DNA of 64,000 bases from Sphaerisporangium fuscum (GTDB lineage Bacteria > Actinomycetota > Actinomycetes > Streptosporangiales > Streptosporangiaceae), in the NCBI RefSeq assembly GCF_018531465.1, contig NZ_JAHDTF010000028.1, forward strand, positions 84,437 to 148,436, in the 5' to 3' direction. Shown here piece after piece: positions 59,401 through 64,000 of this stretch; within the stretch, counting starts at the first letter, position 1, and each line of letters starts with the position of its first letter. The position numbers and the translations under genes are program-made. The notes under the pieces were generated by a model that was not told where the DNA came from, ran no database searches, and was given only the letters and a program-made list of their open reading frames with translations.

Positions 59401-59418
59401 GATACAGCAGCCGGAAAA

Positions 59419-59458
59419 CCAGCCAGGCCCGCACCTGTGAGGGTGCGAGCCTGGCTGG
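59419..59458 (-). terminator. Rho-independent terminator of cspA
   Basis: Outer stem CCAGCCAGGC/GCCTGGCTGG (10 bp) and inner CGCACC/GGTGCG (6 bp) form a long hairpin starting 14 nt after the cspA stop on the minus strand, followed by GGTTTTCC. This is a strong intrinsic terminator. Confidence 0.85.
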
Positions 59459-59471
59459 TGGCGGTGCTCTG

Positions 59472-59678
59472 TCAGGCGGGAACGATGTTCTCGGCCTGCG
59501 GGCCCTTCTGGCCCTGGGTGACATCGAAGGCCACCTTCTGGCCGTCGCGCAGCTCGCGGTAACCGCCCTGAGAGACGATGTTGGAGTAGTGCGCGAAGAC
59601 GTCGGGGCCGCCGCCGTCCTGCTCGATGAAGCCGAAACCCTTTTCCGCGTTGAACCACTTCACGGTGCCATTAGCCAT
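59472..59678 (-). CDS. cspA: Cold-shock protein (CspA family)
   Basis: A 68-aa single cold-shock domain that binds single-stranded RNA/DNA and acts as an RNA chaperone. It starts MANGTVKWFNAEKGFGFI with RNP1 (KGFGFI) and RNP2 (VFAHYS) intact. It ends QKGPQAENIVPA, the typical actinobacterial form. GAGGAG sits 7 nt upstream of the ATG. A hairpin with a T-run (59764-59803) lies in the leader, and a strong terminator follows the gene. The nearest upstream gene on the strand encodes a MerR-type protein. Confidence 0.96.
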   Translation of the reverse strand: MANGTVKWFNAEKGFGFIEQDGGGPDVFAHYSNIVSQGGYRELRDGQKVAFDVTQGQKGPQAENIVPA

Positions 59679-59763
59679 GTCGATCTCCTCTTGATAGGTG
59701 AAGCCGGAATCCGCAGTGCACGAACTCCGCGTCGCCGCGATAGGCCCACCCGGAGAAGACCGG

Positions 59764-59803
59764 CAAACAAAAAATGCACCTGAGGCTACAACCGTCAGGT
59801 GCA
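59764..59803 (-). terminator. Intrinsic terminator in the cspA leader
   Basis: On the minus strand a perfect 9-bp stem TGCACCTGA/TCAGGTGCA (11-nt loop) is followed directly by TTTTTTGTTTG. It lies 86 nt upstream of the cspA ATG and about 200 nt after the merR stop. It either ends merR transcription or works as an attenuator in the cspA leader. Confidence 0.75.
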
Positions 59804-59841
59804 CACAAGTTCTTATGGGTACCACAACTGCAACTGGACCT

Positions 59842-59847
59842 AAGATA
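59842..59847 (-). promoter_or_regulatory. Possible -10 element TATCTT for cspA
   Basis: An AT-rich hexamer in GCTATCTTAGG on the minus strand, about 40 nt upstream of the leader terminator. No strong -35 is evident. If this is the promoter, the terminator lies within the cspA mRNA leader. Confidence 0.3.
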
Positions 59848-60004
59848 GCACAGCCGACCCATGCCCCGCCGCTATGTGCCTGGGTGAGTCGCGCCCCGGG
59901 CACCGGCAGCCGGGAAACCTGCGGTGCGGCTGAGGCGCAGCCGCGGCCCGCGTGGCGGGTCGCCTTGATCTGCCGGCTGTGCGGGGGGAGCAAGCCGTCG
60001 CCGC

Positions 60005-60367
60005 TCAGTGTCCGGCTGGGCGGCCGCGCGCCTCATTGATGCGCAGCGCCTCAGCGAGCTGGTCTTCCAAGACGATGATCCGGCAGGCGGCTTCAATGGG
60101 TGTGCCCTGGTCGACAAGTTCCCGGGCCCTGGCGGCCAGGCGTAGCTGGTAGCGGGAGTAGCGACGGTGGCCACCGCTGGAGCGTCGCGGCTCGATCAGG
60201 CCGGCGGCGCCCAGAGCCCGCAGGAACGTCGGAGTGACCTGAAGCATCTCCGCGGCCGCGCCCATGCTGTAGGCGGGATAGTCCTCATCGTCGAACCGGT
60301 CTTCGGTACTGTCACCGGTGCTGGCGGGAACGGGCTTATCAACGCCGGTTGGGTGGGTTTGATCCAT
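60005..60367 (-). CDS. MerR-like helix-turn-helix protein
   Basis: A 120-aa protein with a MerR DNA-binding domain: YSMGAAAEMLQVTPTFLRALGAAGLIEPRRSSGGHRRYSRYQLRLAARARELVDQGTPIEAACRIIVLE (about 33-105). It lacks a long effector-binding domain. It has an acidic N-tail (STEDRFDDEDYPAY). HspR-like small MerR proteins beside cold-shock genes are common in actinomycetes. It lies upstream of cspA on the same strand; a link to stress or envelope regulation is plausible. Confidence 0.87.
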   Translation of the reverse strand: MDQTHPTGVDKPVPASTGDSTEDRFDDEDYPAYSMGAAAEMLQVTPTFLRALGAAGLIEPRRSSGGHRRYSRYQLRLAARARELVDQGTPIEAACRIIVLEDQLAEALRINEARGRPAGH

Positions 60368-61126
60368 AGATGCCTTTCATCACGCGAACAGGGGGCCCCG
60401 GCGCCTGTTGCGCCGGAGCCCCGAAGACGTTCAACACCATCTACCGGCCATCTGGCCGGCTTACTGTTTTCCGCCACCGCCGTACTGTGCGGCAGTGATG
60501 CGGGGATCGCGAATGCGTGACCGTAGACCACCTTCCTATCTGTGGAACTGCGGTACCCGAGCGGCGGCATGCAGCCGGCGCCGGGCGATCCTGATGGCGT
60601 CCAACGCTCCCTTCTTCTCTAGCTTGTGGACTGCCGTCCAATTCACCTTCGGCAGCGCGTCCACGATCAAGGCCCCTTACCACTGCGCTGGCCCGTCACG
60701 TCCGACCTTCTGCCATCAATCTCAACTTCATCCTCGTTGCGGGCAGTTCGTCGTGGTGCCAGTACTGCTTCTTGCTGCCCGGTGGATCCGTCCTTGCGAT
60801 GTCAGAAAGACTAGCCCCATCGGCCGCGAATGTCTAACACGGCCACGATAGATTTCTTGGCCTGGAAGCGGCGGCCTTCCTGCATCGCTACATGCCCTGG
60901 AAGCAGCTGAAGGCACTCGACATCGGCTGGAATGGTCCGACCACGCGATCACGGCCGCGGGACCCGTCTTCGATCAAGGGTCTGACCTGCGCCGACTCGC
61001 TGCTTTGGGGCTTATCGCGCGGACCGCTGATCGCCCCTTACGGATGCGTGCCCCGGGCCCCTCATGCCTGCCCTCCACCGGACGTCCGTAGAAGCCTCCG
61101 GCCGCGGCCCCATCCGGGAAGGAAGG
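60368..61126. other. Gene-poor 760-bp stretch with possible relics
   Basis: On the minus strand near 60535-60670 a frame reads ALIVDALPKVNWTAVHKLEK, then KGALDAIRIARRRLHAAARVPQFHR and stop, which looks like the end of a real protein, but an in-frame stop precedes it. On the plus strand near 60855-60940 a run LEAAAFLHRYMPWKQLKALDIGW also looks protein-like. I recognise neither. No complete gene is supported. Confidence 0.35.
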
Positions 61127-61555
61127 TCAGGGCCAGACCCTCTCGCCGCTGGAGAGGTTCGGAGGCGGCGACAGCCGTACCGCGCGAGTGTCCCGTACGA
61201 CGAACTCGTCCACCACATGCTGGTTGTGGACCAGGAAGCCGACGACTCCGGCCACGGCCTGCCCGCCTCCGGCGGCGTGCGAATGGCCGGTCAGAAGGTA
61301 GATGTGCGGGGCGGACAGCTTGTCCAGGAGGAACCGGCGGCCGTGTCGGTGGACGTCCTGCAGCGCCTTGACGGGAATCGGCCGCTCGGAGGTGAACCAC
61401 ACCGCGACGTCCCAAAGCGGCAGGGCCAGATCCGGATCGACCGCCTCCTCGTAACAGGTGACGCAGCCTTGGCGGGCGTCCCGCCCGTGAGGGCACGCCC
61501 AGAATTCGGTATCGTCCCGATGGCTCAAGCGGATCGGCTCCTCATACGGCGTCAC
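61127..61555 (-). CDS. Hypothetical protein with Cys/His cluster
   Basis: A 142-aa protein from the GTG at 61555. Near the N-terminus, FWACPHGRDARQGCVTCYEEA offers C-x-H and CxxC ligands for a small zinc site. The remainder (LPLWDVAVWFTSERPIPVKALQDVHRHGRRFLLDKLSAPHIYLLTGHSHAAG, FLVHNQHVVDEFVVRD) looks like a folded alpha/beta domain. No family recognised. It lies 61 bp after the small CxxC protein at 61617-61784 on the same strand, and the two may be one operon. Confidence 0.5.
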   Translation of the reverse strand: MTPYEEPIRLSHRDDTEFWACPHGRDARQGCVTCYEEAVDPDLALPLWDVAVWFTSERPIPVKALQDVHRHGRRFLLDKLSAPHIYLLTGHSHAAGGGQAVAGVVGFLVHNQHVVDEFVVRDTRAVRLSPPPNLSSGERVWP

Positions 61556-61616
61556 GGGCCGTCCACGGCGGAAGTTGGCGTTCGCGGCGCCGGCACAAGC
61601 CCCAGCCATCCAAGTC

Positions 61617-61784
61617 TTACCGATCCCGGCGGCACATCGCGCAGGTCCAACGTACCGGCGCGCCATGCCTGTCCGGATTGTCGTCGGGACGCTCGTGAAC
61701 ATGTGCGGCTACTTCTTCGATCTTGTCGACGATGGCGAGCTTAGCCGCGAGGTTTTCCTGATGAAACCGGAGGGTTTCGCGCAC
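61617..61784 (-). CDS. Small CxxC protein with coiled-coil-like N-terminus
   Basis: A 55-aa frame from the GTG at 61784: helical RETLRFHQENLAAKLAIVDKI then EEVAAHVHERPDD, and a C-terminal WTCAMCRRDR with a CxxC pair. GAGGA precedes the start. Composition and codon use look genuine. Two such cysteine-bearing small genes in a row suggest a mini-operon of unknown function. Confidence 0.45.
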   Translation of the reverse strand: MRETLRFHQENLAAKLAIVDKIEEVAAHVHERPDDNPDRHGAPVRWTCAMCRRDR

Positions 61785-61981
61785 GGTGGTCGTCCTCGCC
61801 GAAGGCCGCCTGGCGGAACCGGCCGGTCAGGAAGCCGCGGCACGACGCGGTCGCGGCGGCCGAGCCTGTGCGAGGTCGCCGGGCAGGGCGGCCCGCCCTC
61901 CGGCGTCGCCCTGCCCGCCGTTCGCCGAGCGGGCGCGCGCGGCCGCTGTGCGCGGGCGGGTGCTGAGCGCGGGCGGGCGTC

Positions 61982-62857
61982 CTACGAGGCGTCGTGGACG
62001 ACCAGGGCCAGCTGGACGCGGTTGTCCAGGCCCCCCTTGGTGAGGATGCGGGAGATGTAGCCCTTGACCGTGCCCACGCTCATGTGCAGCTCGCCGGCGA
62101 TGACGGCGTTGCTCTTGCCCTGCCCGACCGCGAGCGCCACCTCCCGCTCGCGGCCGCTGAGCGCCGACAGCACCCGCCGGGCGTCGGCCCGCCGCCGGTC
62201 GTCCTCCTCGGGCACGAGGTGCGCGATCAGCCGCCGGGTGACGCTGGGCGACAGGCTGGGCTCGCCGGCGGCGACGCGCCGGATCGCCTCGACGATCCCC
62301 TCGGGCGGCGTGTCCTTCAGCAGGAACCCGCTGGCTCCCGCGCGCAGCGCCCGGAACACGTGCTCGTCGGCGTCGAACGTGGTCAGGATGATGACCTCCG
62401 GCGCGTCCTGGCGGGCACGCAGCCGGCGGGTGGCGTCGATGCCGTCGACGCCGGCCATCCGGATGTCCATCAGCACCACGTCGGGGGAGTGCTCGCCGAC
62501 CGCGGCTTGGACCTGCGCGCCGTCGGCCACCGCGCCCACCACCTGGAGGGCGGGCGCGCCCTTGAGCATCAGCGTCAGCCCGGCGCGGACGAGCGCGTCG
62601 TCGTCGACGATGAGCACCCGGATCGCCGCGGACGCGCTCCCGGGCCCGCCGGGCGACGCACCCGCGGGCGCACCTGGGGACCCGCTCACGGGGGCACCCA
62701 CGACCTCACCCGCGGGCGCACTCACGGACCCGCTCACGGGCGCACTCGCGACCTCACCCGCGGTCACACTCACGGACCCGCTCACGGACGCACCCGTGAC
62801 CTCACCCCCGGGCGCGCCCGCGGACCCGCTCACCGGCTCACTCATGGGGCCGCTCAC
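61982..62857 (-). CDS. NarL/LuxR-type response regulator with repetitive N-terminal extension
   Basis: A 291-aa regulator. From residue ~79, IRVLIVDDDALVRAGL begins a normal receiver domain; the phospho-acceptor Asp is in DVVLMDIRMAGVDG, T in ILTTFD and K in LLKDTP. A LuxR helix-turn-helix is C-terminal (LSGREREVALAVGQGKSNAVIAGELHMSVGTVKGYISRIL). The first ~78 residues are an unusual low-complexity repeat of SGS-x-x-APAGEV-x-x-APV. The start overlaps the histidine-kinase stop by 20 bp. It works with the adjacent kinase as a two-component system. Confidence 0.9.
   Translation of the reverse strand: MSGPMSEPVSGSAGAPGGEVTGASVSGSVSVTAGEVASAPVSGSVSAPAGEVVGAPVSGSPGAPAGASPGGPGSASAAIRVLIVDDDALVRAGLTLMLKGAPALQVVGAVADGAQVQAAVGEHSPDVVLMDIRMAGVDGIDATRRLRARQDAPEVIILTTFDADEHVFRALRAGASGFLLKDTPPEGIVEAIRRVAAGEPSLSPSVTRRLIAHLVPEEDDRRRADARRVLSALSGREREVALAVGQGKSNAVIAGELHMSVGTVKGYISRILTKGGLDNRVQLALVVHDAS
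62650..62840 (-). repeat. Degenerate tandem coding repeat in the response-regulator N-terminus
   Basis: Alternating GACCCGCTCACGG and GACCTCACCCGCGG-type units repeat with a period of about 48 bp (about 16 codons), encoding the SGS/GEV repeats. The repeat keeps frame and may have grown by slippage. Confidence 0.65.
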
Positions 62858-64000
62858 GTGGCCATGGTAGCCGCGCCGCCAGCCGGAACCCGCCGCCGTC
62901 GGTGGGCCCCCGCTCCAGGCGCCCGCCCGCCAGCGAGACCCGTTCCTCCAGACCGGCCAGCCCCGCTCCGGCCCCGGTCGTGGCCAGCCCCGCCGCCTCC
63001 CGCCCGGCGGGCAGCGGGTTGCGCACCTCGACCGTCAGCTCGCCGCCGGCCGCGCCGGAAACAATGACGGTGACGGGCCGGCCGGGCGCGTGCTTGCGGG
63101 CGTTGGTCAGCCCCTCCTGCACGACGCGGTAGGCGGTGCGCCGGGTCGTCTCCGGCAGGTCGGCGAAGCGTACGTCGTGTTCGTGCAGCTCGATGCGCAT
63201 CCCGGCCCGCCGCGACTCCTCCAGCAGCGGCGCGAGCCCGGTCAGCGGGAGCTCGGCCGACGGGCTCTCGCGCAGCACGGAGATGACCGCGCGCAGTTCC
63301 TGCAGGGCCTCGTGCGCGCTGGTCCGGATCACCCCGGCGGCTTCGGCGACCTCGTCCGGCCTGGCGCCGGCGTTGAACGCCAGCGCCCCGGCGTGCACCG
63401 CCAGCAGCGACAGCCGGTGGGCGAGCACGTCGTGCATCTCGCGCGCGATGCCGAGGCGTTCGGCGCGGCGGGCCTCCTCCGCGCGCAGCCGCTGGTCGGC
63501 CTCGGCGCGGCGGGCCCGTTCCGCCAGTGACGCCAGCAGCTCCCGACGGGTCCTGGCCAGGATGCCCCAGCCGGTGATCGCCCCGCCGAACAGCACGCCG
63601 ACCAGCGCCCACACCGGGTACGGCGCCAGCCCGGGCGGCCGCAGGGCGAACCTGACCAGCGTCGCCGCCACCCATGCCACCCCCACCGCGACGGCCACGG
63701 GCGGTCGCCGGTACAGCGCCGCGACGAGCGTGGCGATCCCCGCGGCCACCGACGCGGCCGCCGCCGGGACCGACAGCGCGATGACGGCCAGCGAGGCGCC
63801 CACCGGCCACCGCCGGCACAGCCACAGCCCCGCGCACGCCAGGGCCCCGCCGGCCACGTCGGCCCACAGGTACCAGCCGGGCGTCCCCGCGGCCGGATCC
63901 CCCCAGATCACCGCTCCGGCGCCGGCCACGGCGAGCACGACGCCGCCGGTCCCGGCCGCCCGGTCGCGCGGCGACCGCCCCGGACGCGGTCGCCCACGCG
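62838..64000 (-). CDS. Two-component sensor histidine kinase (partial, NarX/DesK type)
   Basis: At least 366 aa, running off the window edge; an internal GTG at 63938 is possible, but the frame stays open to 64000. There are about four membrane helices in the first ~135 residues, a HisKA_3 dimerisation region with the phospho-acceptor His in AREMHDVLAHRLSLLAVHAGAL, then the HATPase with N-box VVQEGLTNARKHAPG and G boxes TTGAGAGLAGLEERV. This is the actinobacterial DesK/NarX class. It phosphorylates the response regulator just downstream. The signal is unknown. Confidence 0.9.
   Translation of the reverse strand, partial: RGRPRPGRSPRDRAAGTGGVVLAVAGAGAVIWGDPAAGTPGWYLWADVAGGALACAGLWLCRRWPVGASLAVIALSVPAAAASVAAGIATLVAALYRRPPVAVAVGVAWVAATLVRFALRPPGLAPYPVWALVGVLFGGAITGWGILARTRRELLASLAERARRAEADQRLRAEEARRAERLGIAREMHDVLAHRLSLLAVHAGALAFNAGARPDEVAEAAGVIRTSAHEALQELRAVISVLRESPSAELPLTGLAPLLEESRRAGMRIELHEHDVRFADLPETTRRTAYRVVQEGLTNARKHAPGRPVTVIVSGAAGGELTVEVRNPLPAGREAAGLATTGAGAGLAGLEERVSLAGGRLERGPTDGGGFRLAARLPWPRERPHE

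Noticed and set aside
61556..61702. P-loop-like AAGIGKTWMAG upstream of the 142-aa hypothetical protein
   Set aside because: It appears only in a longer reading from 61702 that overlaps the 61617-61784 gene in another frame; no Walker B or ATPase core follows and the GTG at 61555 is a better start.

Overview
The window is 64 kb of very GC-rich DNA. It has many GTG starts and one likely TTG start, many TetR, MarR and MFS genes, F420/PPOX-type proteins, a DinB protein of the mycothiol-linked type, a SCO6745-family protein and an ECF41-type sigma factor. This points to a large-genome actinomycete, probably of the Streptosporangiales type; the order is inferred from protein style, not from a marker gene. 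I saw no rRNA, tRNA, CRISPR array or intact mobile element. The content is accessory: small regulator-plus-enzyme units, often divergent around a visible inverted repeat, separated by gene debris (about a dozen broken genes and three transposase fragments). This resembles a chromosome-arm region under turnover.

Layout. 0.1-10.6 kb: a catabolic block. It has a steroid-type cytochrome P450 divergent from its ferredoxin and ferredoxin reductase, the stump of a class III extradiol dioxygenase, TetR and MarR regulators, then an ATP-binding LuxR regulator followed by overlapping genes for an M24-fold protein, a SRPBCC protein and a metallo-beta-lactamase-fold protein. A TTTGG-N2-CCAAA-like site occurs at the P450/ferredoxin promoters and just upstream of the marR start. 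10.8-23.8 kb: regulator/effector pairs (ArsR-MFS, TetR-patatin, TetR-ketopantoate-reductase-like, TetR-FAD monooxygenase, PadR-FAD monooxygenase) plus DUF1330, DinB and F420-dependent genes. 23.8-29.7 kb: a decayed patch with a broken amidohydrolase, a truncated FMN reductase and an IS5 stump, next to an intact AraC gene divergent from an unusual NmrA/quinone-reductase fusion. 29.8-33.1 kb: a two-gene NB-ARC/TPR STAND ATPase plus membrane partner. 33.3-38.0 kb: an ABC-F remnant and a TetR-carboxymuconolactone decarboxylase operon separated by a perfect 25-bp inverted repeat carrying mirrored start signals, then an oxidoreductase divergent from an ECF41 sigma factor with matching promoter-like motifs on both strands. 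38.1-46.9 kb: P450 and MerR remnants, MFS, GNAT, a SpoIIE/STAS signalling pair, and a ROK / YhfX-like / amino-acid permease operon. 47.5-55.6 kb: assorted enzymes (PPOX, hydrolase, aldo/keto reductase, serine hydrolase, LUD, SnoaL) with XRE and TetR regulators. 56.0-58.7 kb: a Vat-type acetyltransferase beside an erythromycin-esterase-like gene, then a PPOX gene. 58.7-64.0 kb: a frameshifted PucR-type regulator, cspA with a terminator in its leader, a MerR gene, two small cysteine-bearing proteins, and a NarL-type two-component system running off the window edge.

How they work together. Most units are self-contained: a one-component regulator controls itself and an adjacent oxidoreductase, hydrolase or efflux pump through the palindrome between them. 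The richest leads are the STAND ATPase/membrane pair, whose two proteins share a short beta-type motif; the mirrored 25-bp repeat at 34.25 kb; the ECF41 unit with its own bidirectional promoter pair and a nearby carboxymuconolactone decarboxylase and oxidoreductase; and the terminator in the cspA leader. All functions are inferred from sequence reading alone; no database search was possible.
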